64,000 nt of DNA from an uncultured Atopobiaceae bacterium (GTDB lineage Bacteria > Actinomycetota > Coriobacteriia > Coriobacteriales > Atopobiaceae). The notes beneath the pieces are model-generated. The model did not search any database. It had not been told where the DNA came from and worked only from the letters and a program-made list of their open reading frames with translations. Numbering within the stretch: position 1 is the first letter of the stretch; the number at the start of each line of letters is the position of its first letter. Position numbers and translations under genes: made by a program. Shown in pieces: positions 27,116-34,967 of this stretch. The stretch spans positions 1-64,000 of the forward strand of contig CANRLS010000004.1 of the NCBI GenBank assembly GCA_947631545.1, written 5' to 3'.

Positions 27116-27784
27116 ATGGAGTTCATGCTCGACACGGCCGACGTCCAGGCGATCGCCGACCTCAGCGCCATGCTCGATGTGGCCGGAGTCACCACCAACC
27201 CCACCATCGTCACCTCCACGGGGAGGGACTTCGTCGAGGTGCGGGACGCCATCTTGGACGTCCTCGCGCCGGAGCAGAAGTTCTTCTGCCAGGTGGTCTC
27301 CCATGACGAGGCCGGCATCGTCGCCGAGGCGCGCGAGATCGCGAGCTGGCGGAGTGGCGAGAACGTCTACGCCAAGATCCCGGTGACCCCCGAGGGGCTC
27401 CGCGCCATCAAGGCCGTGAAAGCCGAGGGCATAGGCGTCCTCGCGACGGCCATCTACTCCAGCGCCCAAGGGTTCCTCGCCGCCAAGAACGGTGCCGACT
27501 ACCTCGCGCCCTACGTGAACCGCATGGACAACCTCGGGGACGGCGTGGGGCAGGTGCTTGAGCTCCAGGCCATGCTCGAGGCCGACGGCTCCGAGACGAA
27601 GATCGTGGCGGCCTCCTTCAAGAACGTCCGCCAGGTGACCGACCTCATCGCCGGAGGCATCGCCGCCGTGACCGTGCCGCCCGACGTGGTCCGGGCCATG
27701 GTGGCCCATCCGGGCACCGCCCCTGCGGTCGCGGCCTTCGAGGACGCCTGGGAGCGGGCCTACGGAAGGCGCACCCTCCTCTAG
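27116..27784 (+). CDS. fsa: Fructose-6-phosphate aldolase/transaldolase-like protein
   Basis: A 222-residue small class I aldolase of the FSA/TalC family. It starts MEFMLDTADV and has the Val-Thr-Thr-Asn-Pro-Thr-Ile motif at about 25-31, the Schiff-base lysine in Tyr-Ala-Lys-Ile-Pro-Val-Thr, and Ala-Ala-Ser-Phe-Lys-Asn near residue 165. Family members cleave fructose 6-phosphate or 1-deoxy analogues to a C3 ketone and glyceraldehyde 3-phosphate. It follows the activase by 78 bases, an arrangement like fsaA next to ybiW/ybiY in E. coli. That link suggests it cleaves the product of the radical enzyme. Confidence 0.9.
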   Translation: MEFMLDTADVQAIADLSAMLDVAGVTTNPTIVTSTGRDFVEVRDAILDVLAPEQKFFCQVVSHDEAGIVAEAREIASWRSGENVYAKIPVTPEGLRAIKAVKAEGIGVLATAIYSSAQGFLAAKNGADYLAPYVNRMDNLGDGVGQVLELQAMLEADGSETKIVAASFKNVRQVTDLIAGGIAAVTVPPDVVRAMVAHPGTAPAVAAFEDAWERAYGRRTLL

Positions 27785-27873
27785 GCGAGGGGGGCGCTCT
27801 GGAGGGCTTCCCGCAGTCGCTGACGATGCTGGCCGGCCATCTGGAACCCGGCATCAGATGGCGTTGCGTCACC

Positions 27874-27879
27874 TATCAT
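27874..27879 (+). promoter_or_regulatory. Candidate -10 element for the flavodoxin gene
   Basis: TATCAT, 36 bases upstream of the flavodoxin ATG at 27916. No clear -35 element. Confidence 0.4.
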
Positions 27880-27915
27880 GGCCACGCATGCGGGATCACA
27901 GCGAAAGGAGCGCTC

Positions 27916-28401
27916 ATGGATTCGAAGGCGCTGGTGGCGTATTTCTCGGCAAGCGGGCAGACGGCGAAGCTGGCGAAGACCATCGCCGAGGTCGCGGGGG
28001 CCGATCTCCACGAGATCCAGCCGGAGCGGCCCTACACCGAGGCCGACCTCAACTGGCACGACAGGCAGAGCCGGAGCTCGCTCGAGATGGGCGATCCCAC
28101 GAGCCGGCCGGAGCTGGCGGACGACGCCATGGACCTCTCGGGCTATGGTGTCATCTACCTGGGGTTCCCCATCTGGTGGTACACGGCGCCGCACATCGTG
28201 CTCACGTTCCTCGAGGACCATGACCTCACCGGCAAGACCGTCGTGCCCTTCTGCACATCGGGCTCGACCGGCTTCGGCGATACGCTCTCGGCGCTCCAGG
28301 CGAGCGCCGCGCCGGGCACCCTCTGGAAGGCGGGCACGCGCCTCACGCCCAACGAGAGCCCGGAGAAGGTGCGATCCTGGCTAGCCGCGCTCGGCCTCTA
28401 G
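27916..28401 (+). CDS. Flavodoxin-like protein
   Basis: A 161-residue FMN-binding flavodoxin-fold protein. The N-terminal phosphate-binding loop is Tyr-Phe-Ser-Ala-Ser-Gly-Gln-Thr-Ala, followed by Gly-Phe-Pro-Ile-Trp-Trp-Tyr near residue 84 (isoalloxazine contact) and Pro-Phe-Cys-Thr-Ser-Gly-Ser near 111. The GAAAGGAG ribosome site precedes the ATG. Such proteins shuttle electrons or reduce substrates in anaerobes. It may support the radical SAM activase nearby by supplying electrons, though it has its own apparent promoter. Confidence 0.88.
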   Translation: MDSKALVAYFSASGQTAKLAKTIAEVAGADLHEIQPERPYTEADLNWHDRQSRSSLEMGDPTSRPELADDAMDLSGYGVIYLGFPIWWYTAPHIVLTFLEDHDLTGKTVVPFCTSGSTGFGDTLSALQASAAPGTLWKAGTRLTPNESPEKVRSWLAALGL

Positions 28402-28425
28402 GCCCATCGATCGCGACGGCTGAGT

Positions 28426-28457
28426 GAGTCGGTCGGTCCTTAAGGACCGACCGACTC
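28426..28457. terminator. 32-base perfect palindrome, likely bidirectional terminator
   Basis: GAGTCGGTCGGTCC-TT is followed by its exact reverse complement, giving 14 GC-rich base pairs capped by TTAA. It lies between the convergent flavodoxin and ROK kinase genes, 24 and 33 bases from their stops. No T-run follows on either side. Confidence 0.7.
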
Positions 28458-28490
28458 CCGTGCCAAGAGGGTGCGCGCCTTCGATCGCCC

Positions 28491-29441
28491 TCAGGGCAGA
28501 TCCACGGAGCCCTTGGTGAGCGCCTGGTAGGCGGCGCCGAGGGCGCCGGCATCGTTTCCGAGGGTCGCGGGCACGATGGGGGTTCCCCGGCCCGCCGGCA
28601 TGACGCGGGCGACGAACTCCTCCCGAAGGAGCGGCCCGAAGAGGTCGAAGGCGCCGCTCATGCCGCCGCCGATCACGAAGGCGCCCGGGTTCACGGTCAC
28701 GGCCACGCCGGCCAGTGCGCGGGCGAGGTAGGTGGCCATGTCGGCCACGGCGGCGTTCGCAGGGGCGTCTCCCTTGCGCGCCGCCTCGAAGATCGGCAGC
28801 GCATGGGCCTCGTGCTCGAGCGGCACCGGCTCCACGCCCTGCTCCTCGCAGTGCTTCTTGTAGAGGTAGACGAGGCCGCGGCTGCTGGCGTACATCTCGA
28901 GGCAGCCCTTGAGCCCGCAGTTGCACTGGCGACCGTCGGGCTCCACGTTGAAGTGCCCGAGCTCGCCGGCCATGCCGTCAATGCCCACGACGATCTTGCC
29001 ATCGACCACGACGCCGGCGCCCACGCCGGTGCCGAGCGTCACGAAGACGAGGCTCGAGGTGCCGGTGCCGGCGCCCTTCCAGAGCTCGCCCAGCGCCGCC
29101 GCATTGGCGTCGTTGATGGGCCAGACGCCCGCCCCGGGGAACACGTTCTTCAGCTCCTCCATGAGGCCCGGCAGGTCGAGGGCGATGTTGGGCGCTTGGA
29201 TGAGGCGATCGTCCGGCGAGACGACGCCGGGGATGGCGAGGCCCACGTCGCGGACGCGGTCGATGTCGTCGCCGGCCACCGATCCGATGGCGTGGGCGAC
29301 CTTCGCGATCTCCTCCTCGGTGGTCATGTGCTCGGTGCGCACGGCCGTCTGCGAGAGGATCTCGCCCTGCAGGGAGATGAGCGCCGCCTTGACGGTGGTC
29401 CCTCCGATATCGATGCCGACGAGCAGATCCTTACCGGGCAT
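28491..29441 (-). CDS. ROK-family sugar kinase (glucokinase-like)
   Basis: A 316-residue cytoplasmic ROK kinase. It has the phosphate loop Gly-Ile-Asp-Ile-Gly-Gly-Thr-Thr at about 9-16, catalytic Asp in Ile-Asn-Asp-Ala-Asn-Ala-Ala (about 107-113), Thr-Leu-Gly-Thr-Gly-Val-Gly, and the ROK zinc motif Gly-His ... Cys-Asn-Cys-Gly-Leu-Lys-Gly-Cys at about 165-182. Glucose is the commonest substrate, but N-acetyl sugars are possible. The start at 29441 overlaps the ddl-like stop as TGATG, so the two genes are coupled. Confidence 0.9.
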   Translation of the reverse strand: MPGKDLLVGIDIGGTTVKAALISLQGEILSQTAVRTEHMTTEEEIAKVAHAIGSVAGDDIDRVRDVGLAIPGVVSPDDRLIQAPNIALDLPGLMEELKNVFPGAGVWPINDANAAALGELWKGAGTGTSSLVFVTLGTGVGAGVVVDGKIVVGIDGMAGELGHFNVEPDGRQCNCGLKGCLEMYASSRGLVYLYKKHCEEQGVEPVPLEHEAHALPIFEAARKGDAPANAAVADMATYLARALAGVAVTVNPGAFVIGGGMSGAFDLFGPLLREEFVARVMPAGRGTPIVPATLGNDAGALGAAYQALTKGSVDLP

Positions 29442-30439
29442 CAGGCACCCCTTTCCGCGGCTTGCCTCACGAGCCGCTCGATGAAATCGCCGAACGCTAT
29501 CCGGGCCCCCTCGAGGGCCATCGGGACGAGGGAGGTATCGGTGAGGCCGGGGAAGACCTTGAGGTCGAGCACGAGCGGGGCGACGCCGTCCCAAACCATG
29601 TCGACCCTGGCGATGTCCCGGCAGCCGAAGGCGCGGAAGACCTCGCAGGCCGCCTGCTGGCAGACGCCGACGATGCGGGCCGCCTCGGCCTCGTCGTCCG
29701 CGAGCGAGGAGGGCCTCGGCGGGCAGAAGTAGTCGACCGCGTCGGCATCCTGGCGCGCCTGGGTGTCGAAGACGCCGGAATCGGGATGGATCTCGACCGG
29801 CGGCAGCGCCTCTTCGACGCCGTCCCCGCCGAGCACGGTCACGGAGAGCTCGACGCCCTCCACCCAGTCCTGGATGAGCACGGCGTCGTCGAAGGCGAGC
29901 GCGGCCATGATGGCCTCGCCGAGGAACCCGGGGCCCTCCACCTTGGTGAGGCCGAGGGCGCTTCCGCCCCGAGCGGGCTTCACCGCGAGCGGGTAGTCGA
30001 CCCCGAGCCGCTCGGGCACGTAGTCGAGCGCCTTGGCGGCGCCCAGGTCCTTGAAGGCGTCGAGCGGGAGCGCCACCTGCACGGGCCAGCGGGCCACGGT
30101 GCCGCCCTCCTGCTCGAGCCGGCGCATGACGAAGGGGAGCTCGGGCTTGGACCAGGTGGTGCGGCAGACGGGCGGCGCGCTCCCCACATAGGGGATGCGC
30201 AGGAACTCAAGGAGCGAGGGCACCGCGCCGTCCTCGCCGCCCTGGCCGTGGAGCGCCACGAAGGCCACGTCGGGCGCCTCGGAGCGCAGGGTGTCGACGA
30301 GATGCTCGTCCGCATCGAGGGGGATCACCTCGTAGCCCCTCGCCTCGAGGGCGCGACAGACGTTCCGACCGCTCTTGAGCGAGAAGGCGCGCTCGAAAGA
30401 GGCGCCTCCCATGATGACGGCGACCTTGGTCGTGGCCAC
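29441..30439 (-). CDS. D-alanine--D-alanine ligase-like ATP-grasp protein, altered metal site
   Basis: A 332-residue ATP-grasp ligase with family signatures His-Gly-Gln-Gly-Gly-Glu-Asp-Gly (about 61-68), Lys-Pro-Ala-Arg-Gly-Gly-Ser, and Glu-Gly-Val-Glu-Leu-Ser. It should join D-Ala to D-Ala for peptidoglycan. Two family signatures deviate. The first loop reads Gly-Gly-Ala-Ser-Phe-Glu-Arg, with Arg replacing the usual His or Glu. The C-terminal metal motif reads Leu-Asp-Leu-Lys-Val-Phe-Pro-Gly where Asn-Glu-(Ile/Val)-Asn-x-x-Pro-Gly is usual: Glu is replaced by Asp and Asn by Lys. The GTG start at 30439 follows GGAGG. Activity as a true Ddl is therefore uncertain. Confidence 0.75.
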   Translation of the reverse strand: MATTKVAVIMGGASFERAFSLKSGRNVCRALEARGYEVIPLDADEHLVDTLRSEAPDVAFVALHGQGGEDGAVPSLLEFLRIPYVGSAPPVCRTTWSKPELPFVMRRLEQEGGTVARWPVQVALPLDAFKDLGAAKALDYVPERLGVDYPLAVKPARGGSALGLTKVEGPGFLGEAIMAALAFDDAVLIQDWVEGVELSVTVLGGDGVEEALPPVEIHPDSGVFDTQARQDADAVDYFCPPRPSSLADDEAEAARIVGVCQQAACEVFRAFGCRDIARVDMVWDGVAPLVLDLKVFPGLTDTSLVPMALEGARIAFGDFIERLVRQAAERGA

Positions 30440-30490
30440 GCTGCCTCCAATCCCCCGGCATGGCCGGGTGTGCATCCAGCCGCTCCGGGC

Positions 30491-31759
30491 CTAGGGTTCG
30501 CTCGGATCCGGAGCCAGGGCGCCGGCCGCCAAGAAGGCCCGGTAGAGGTCCATGCGGTCGGAGATGGCCTCGGAGAGCCTCCGGATGGCCTCGCGGATGT
30601 GCTCCGGCGTCTCGTAGGAGAAGTTCACGCGCATGGCGCTCCTGCCGCGCCCGTCCGGGTAGCAGTTGGAGCCCGGCACGTACGCCACGCCGGCCTCGAG
30701 CGCCGTGGCGAGCAGCTGCTCGGTGTCGAAGTAGGGCGGGAGCTCGATCCAGAGGAAGAACCCGCCCTCCGGGTGCGTCCAACGGGCCTCCGGCGGGAAG
30801 AACTCCTCGAGGGCGGCGAGCATCGCGTCGCGGCGCTCGCGGTACTTCGCCACGGTGGCGTCGAGGACGTCCCGCCAATCCACCTCGTGGAAGTAGTGCT
30901 CGCAGAAGACCTGATCGAAGGCCGAGACGCAGAGCCCCGCGCCCTGGAGGCAGAGATTGAACTTGGCCAGGAGCGGCCGAGGGCACACGATCCAGGCGAT
31001 GCGGAGCCCCGGCGCGAAGGTCTTCGAGACGGTCCCGAGGTAGATGACGTCGGGATCCATCGAGCGGAGGCAGGGCACCGGCTCGCCCTCGTAGCGAAGG
31101 CGCCCGTAGGGATCGTCCTCCACCACCGGCACCCCGTACGCGTGGCCGAGCTCGAGGAGGCGCTTCCTGCGCTCGAGGCTCATGGTCACGCCGGCGGGGT
31201 TCTGGAAGTTGGGGATCGTGTAGATGAACTTGGCGCCCATGGGGCCGAGCTCCTCGAGCTTGGCCTCGAGGAGGTCCATCCGCATGCCCTCGTCGTCCAT
31301 GTCGATGACGTCGCAGACCGGCTCGTAGGCGCTGAACGCCTGGAGGGCGCCGAGGTAGCTCGGCCCCTCGACGATGATGTGGTCGCCGGGGTTCACGAAC
31401 GCCCGGCCCAGGAAGTCGAGCGCCTGCTGCGATCCCGCGGTGAGGATCACATCCTCCGGCTCGATGTCGATGCCGAAGTCCTCGACGAGCTCGCAGACGG
31501 TCCGGCGCATCTCCACGCGCCCGTCGGACCCGCCGTACTGGAGCGCCTTCACGCCCTCCACGAGCACCGATCGGGCCGCGCACTCGGCCACCTCGTCCAA
31601 GGGAAGCGACGAGATGTCGGGCATGCCGCCGGAGAGGCTGATGATGCCGGGGCGCGAGATGGCGCCGAAGAGGTCGCGGACGGCGCTTCTCCTGAGGTTC
31701 TCGACTCGAGCGGCATAGCCCTCCTCGAATTCGTCGAACGCCAGCCTCGATGTGGCCAC
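30491..31759 (-). CDS. PLP-dependent class I/II aminotransferase (LysN/MocR-domain type)
   Basis: A 422-residue fold-type I aminotransferase resembling 2-aminoadipate/aromatic aminotransferases. Visible are Ser-Leu-Ser-Gly-Gly-Met-Pro-Asp near residue 41, Thr-Ala-Gly-Ser-Gln-Gln-Ala-Leu-Asp, Asn-Phe-Gln-Asn-Pro-Ala-Gly, Glu-Asp-Asp-Pro-Tyr, and the PLP lysine in Val-Ser-Lys-Thr-Phe-Ala-Pro-Gly. No helix-turn-helix domain precedes it, so it is an enzyme and not a MocR regulator. The GTG start at 31759 has GGGAGG upstream. The donor substrate cannot be named. It precedes the ddl-like gene by 51 bases. Confidence 0.87.
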   Translation of the reverse strand: MATSRLAFDEFEEGYAARVENLRRSAVRDLFGAISRPGIISLSGGMPDISSLPLDEVAECAARSVLVEGVKALQYGGSDGRVEMRRTVCELVEDFGIDIEPEDVILTAGSQQALDFLGRAFVNPGDHIIVEGPSYLGALQAFSAYEPVCDVIDMDDEGMRMDLLEAKLEELGPMGAKFIYTIPNFQNPAGVTMSLERRKRLLELGHAYGVPVVEDDPYGRLRYEGEPVPCLRSMDPDVIYLGTVSKTFAPGLRIAWIVCPRPLLAKFNLCLQGAGLCVSAFDQVFCEHYFHEVDWRDVLDATVAKYRERRDAMLAALEEFFPPEARWTHPEGGFFLWIELPPYFDTEQLLATALEAGVAYVPGSNCYPDGRGRSAMRVNFSYETPEHIREAIRRLSEAISDRMDLYRAFLAAGALAPDPSEP

Positions 31760-31802
31760 GGCCGCCTCCCTTCGCCTGCCCCGCGCTCCCATGGGCCCGG
31801 AC

Positions 31803-31822
31803 CGGCCGCTTGGAAGCGGCCG
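31803..31822. promoter_or_regulatory. Inverted repeat in a divergent promoter region
   Basis: CGGCCGCTT-GG-AAGCGGCCG forms a perfect 9-base-pair palindrome between the aminotransferase (minus) and carboxypeptidase (plus) genes. It lies 44 bases from the GTG of the former and 25 bases upstream of a TATCAT -10 candidate (31848-31853) for the latter. It could be an operator. Confidence 0.4.
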
Positions 31823-31847
31823 TCGGCGAGCTGGGAAGCGCCTCCCC

Positions 31848-31853
31848 TATCAT
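31848..31853 (+). promoter_or_regulatory. Candidate -10 element for the M32 carboxypeptidase
   Basis: TATCAT, 38 bases before the ATG at 31892. A CCAGCGCTGG palindrome follows directly at 31856-31865, over the expected transcription start. Confidence 0.4.
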
Positions 31854-31891
31854 AGCCAGCGCTGGACGAGCCACTGGAGCGGAGGTCGCCG

Positions 31892-33442
31892 ATGGTCTGG
31901 AACACGGAGGGTGCGGAGCCTGCGGCGAAGCGCCCGGAACCGAGCGCCGAGGCGGCTCGCGCCTGGGAGGCCTTCGGCGCCCTGGAGCTCAAGCGCTACG
32001 CCCTGAGGAGCGCCCAGGCCTACGTGGAGTTCGCCGAGGTCACGACCGATCCGCCGGAGGCGTCCGAGGGCCGCGCCGCGACGCTCGGCGAGATCGAGGC
32101 CTGGGACCACGACCTTCTCTGCGGCGATGGGGCGGGCGAGCTCCTCGCCGCCCTCGAGGGCGAGCCCGCTCCGACGTCCGAGCCCTGGCGAGAGGACGAG
32201 CTCCGGGTCTTCGCCAGGGATCGCGCCCAGCGCCTCGGCGTTCCCGCGGAACTCGAGCGCGAGCTCACGCGTCGACAGTCGGAGTCGTCGCTCGCCTGGC
32301 GGCGCGCCCGCGAGGCCGGGGACTGGGGGCTCTTCGCGCCCTCCCTGCAATCGCTCGTGGACCTGATGATCGAGGTGGCCCGGGCGCAAGATCTTGGCAA
32401 GGATCCCTACGACGTCTGGCTCGACCGCTTCGAGCCCGGCACCGACCAGGCCATGCTCGACCCCTTCTTCTCCCAGGTCGGCGAGGCCGTGGCCAGCCTC
32501 CTTCCGCGCCTTCGCGACGACTTCGCCCATCCCGCGGCCGCACCCGAGGGCCCCTTCGACGCGGCGCTCCAGCGAGAGCTCTTCTACGACATCGCCCGCC
32601 TGGAGGGGCTCGACCTCGATCGCCTCACCCTTGGCGAGACCATCCACCCCGTCACCTGCTCGGTGGACTCCCACCACGTGATGATCGCCAACCACACCGA
32701 CCCCCATGACGCGGTGAGCGGCGTCTACTCCATGCTCCACGAGGGCGGCCATGGGCTCTACGACAGCCACGTGGACGGTCGCTTCGACCGCACCTGCCTC
32801 GCCCAGGGAACCTCCGCCGGCATCCATGAGTCGCAGTCGCGCTTCTTCGAGAACTACGTGGGCAGGAACCGCGCGTTCATGCCCGCCCTGCTGGGGCTCC
32901 TCATGCGGCACTTCCCCGAGGCCTGGGACGGCTGGGATGCCGAGGCGCTCTACGCGCTCGTGAACGCGGTCAGACCCTCGCCTCGGCGCATGGATGCCGA
33001 CGAGCTCACCTATCCCCTCCACATCCTCGTCCGCTACGAGGTGGAGCGCTCGCTCTTCTCGGGCGAGGCCGAGGCGCTGGACGTGCCGGCGCTCTGGGAC
33101 GGCCTCTACGAGCGCTACCTGGGCGTGAGGCCCGCGGGTATCGTGGAGGGGGCGCTCCAGGACGTGCACTGGTCCATGGGGCTCTTCGGCTACTTCCCCA
33201 GCTACGCCCTCGGCGGTGCGTACGGGGCGCAGTTCCTGGATGCGATGCTCGACGAGGGCGTCGATGTCGAGGGCGCGCTCGCCGAAGGCGACCTCTCCCC
33301 CATCGCCGGCTGGCTCGAGGAGCGCATCTGGCGCCACGGTCGCTCGCGCGAGCCGAGCCAGATCCTCGTCGAAGCCACCGGGAGCGAACTCGATCCCTCC
33401 CACTACCTCGCCTACCTCGAGCGCAAGTTCGCCCAGCGCTAG
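31892..33442 (+). CDS. M32-family metallocarboxypeptidase
   Basis: A 516-residue zinc carboxypeptidase of the thermostable carboxypeptidase 1 family, removing C-terminal residues from peptides in the cytoplasm. The zinc site His-Glu-Gly-Gly-His is at about 283-287, and the third ligand and partner motif His-Glu-Ser-Gln at about 311. The family motif Gly-x-x-Gln-Asp-x-His-Trp appears as Gly-Ala-Leu-Gln-Asp-Val-His-Trp. Two other M32 motifs are altered: HPF reads HPV, and DxRxT reads Asp-Ser-His-His-Val. Length matches the family. The GGAGG ribosome site precedes the ATG. Confidence 0.88.
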   Translation: MVWNTEGAEPAAKRPEPSAEAARAWEAFGALELKRYALRSAQAYVEFAEVTTDPPEASEGRAATLGEIEAWDHDLLCGDGAGELLAALEGEPAPTSEPWREDELRVFARDRAQRLGVPAELERELTRRQSESSLAWRRAREAGDWGLFAPSLQSLVDLMIEVARAQDLGKDPYDVWLDRFEPGTDQAMLDPFFSQVGEAVASLLPRLRDDFAHPAAAPEGPFDAALQRELFYDIARLEGLDLDRLTLGETIHPVTCSVDSHHVMIANHTDPHDAVSGVYSMLHEGGHGLYDSHVDGRFDRTCLAQGTSAGIHESQSRFFENYVGRNRAFMPALLGLLMRHFPEAWDGWDAEALYALVNAVRPSPRRMDADELTYPLHILVRYEVERSLFSGEAEALDVPALWDGLYERYLGVRPAGIVEGALQDVHWSMGLFGYFPSYALGGAYGAQFLDAMLDEGVDVEGALAEGDLSPIAGWLEERIWRHGRSREPSQILVEATGSELDPSHYLAYLERKFAQR

Positions 33443-33521
33443 AGCGCGGGGGATTCGGCGGCGCGATGGGATCGGCGCGAACCGCGCGGGCCGAGCGCGC
33501 TGGGGACGACCCGAGCCGCCC

Positions 33522-34967
33522 CTAGGAGCTCTGGCCGGCCGACCCGCCGCCCCCGCCGCCGTGGCGGCGGCGCCTGCGGGTCCTGCCGGGCCTTCGATCC
33601 TGGTTCTGCGGCTTCGCCTGCTGGCCGCCCTGGGCCTTGGCCTCGGGCGCCTGCGTTCCCTTGGCCTCGGGCGCGCCGCGCTTGCCTTGCTTTCCACTGA
33701 GGTCGGTGCGCTGGCGCGGGCGCTTGACCTCCTTGGAGCGGTCGAGCTCCGCATGGTGGCGGCGACGGGAGCGCGTGCGCGTGGGCTGCGACTTCGCGCT
33801 CGGGGCCTCGGCCCTCTTCTCGCCGGTCGGCTCCTGCCCGGCCCTCTTCGCGCCCTCGGCGCCGCTCCCGCGGCTCCGCCGGCGATGGCGCACGCGCGCC
33901 TTGCCCTTCGCCGAGCGCTTCTTCTGGGACTGCCCGTTCTCCTTCGAGCCCTTGCCGGGCTTCTCGGCCTTGGCCTCGTCCATATCGAGGAGGTCCTCCT
34001 TGGGCATCCACTGGTCTTCGGCGAGGTCGCGCTCCGCGTGGAGCTGGGCCAGGGCGAGCTTCACCTGGGACGATTCCAGTGCCTCCAGCGCGCGCAGGGT
34101 CACGCAGTCGGGGCGGCAGGGGATGCCGTTGCGCTCGGCGCGCTCCTTGGCCTCGTCGCTCGCCTCCATGGACGCGAGCGGCACGTGGATCATGCGGTTG
34201 TCCTCGAGGCGGAGCCCCACGGCCTCGCGCGGGGTGTCGAACTCGGCCACCCTCGCCTCGCCGAGCGGGGTCTCCACCACGGCGTTCTTCTTGGGGGCCC
34301 GGCGCTTGAAGTCCCTGTAGGCGTCGTTCTCGTAGCGCAGGCAGCACATGAGCCTGCCGCAGGCGCCGCTTATCTTGGGCGAGTTCAGCGGCAGGTCCTG
34401 GTCCTTGGCCATGCGGATGGTCACGGGGCCGAAGCCCTGGCCCAGTCGGCTGCAGCAGTACTCCTGGCCGCAATGGGCGAGGCCGCCCATGATCGACGCC
34501 TGCTCGCGGACGCCGATCTGGCGGAGGTCCACCCGCGCGTGGTAGCTCCGGGAGAGGTTTCGGGCCAGCTGGCGGAAGTCCACCCGGTTCTCGGCCACGA
34601 AGTAGCAGACGACCTTGTCGCCGCCGAAGAGGTACTCCACGCCCACGGGCTTCATGTCGAGCCCGAGCTCGCTCACCTGGCTGGCGAACTCCTCGAGGGA
34701 ATCGCGACCGAGGTCGGCGAGCTCCGCCGCATGGGCGTCGTCCTCGTCGGTGGCGATGCGGACGAGGGGCTTCAGCTCGGCGCCGCCGGTCGTGGCCTCG
34801 AGCGTGGCGTCGTCGATGTCGCGCGCCTCGCCGGCCACGCGACCGTATTCGAGGCCGCGCTCGGTCTCGCAGATCACGGCGTCGCCGCGGGCGACTTCGA
34901 GCCCATTGGCATCGAACCAGAGGTCGCGGGACGCGTAGGGGAACTTCACTGAGCAGACGAGGGGCAT
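33522..34967 (-). CDS. ricT: PSP1/RicT family protein with long basic C-terminal tail
   Basis: A 481-residue protein. The first 290 residues are a PSP1/RicT domain with conserved cysteines in His-Cys-Gly-Gln-Glu-Tyr-Cys-Cys and Ala-Cys-Gly-Arg-Leu-Met-Cys-Cys. In Bacillus, RicT (YaaT) with RicA and RicF carries Fe-S clusters and affects RNase Y and RNA processing. From about residue 305 on is a Lys/Arg/Gln/Gly-rich, probably disordered tail ending in an Arg run and a Gly run. Such a tail could bind RNA. Its start overlaps holB by 22 bases, in the conserved tmk-holB-ricT order. Confidence 0.88.
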   Translation of the reverse strand: MPLVCSVKFPYASRDLWFDANGLEVARGDAVICETERGLEYGRVAGEARDIDDATLEATTGGAELKPLVRIATDEDDAHAAELADLGRDSLEEFASQVSELGLDMKPVGVEYLFGGDKVVCYFVAENRVDFRQLARNLSRSYHARVDLRQIGVREQASIMGGLAHCGQEYCCSRLGQGFGPVTIRMAKDQDLPLNSPKISGACGRLMCCLRYENDAYRDFKRRAPKKNAVVETPLGEARVAEFDTPREAVGLRLEDNRMIHVPLASMEASDEAKERAERNGIPCRPDCVTLRALEALESSQVKLALAQLHAERDLAEDQWMPKEDLLDMDEAKAEKPGKGSKENGQSQKKRSAKGKARVRHRRRSRGSGAEGAKRAGQEPTGEKRAEAPSAKSQPTRTRSRRRHHAELDRSKEVKRPRQRTDLSGKQGKRGAPEAKGTQAPEAKAQGGQQAKPQNQDRRPGRTRRRRRHGGGGGGSAGQSS

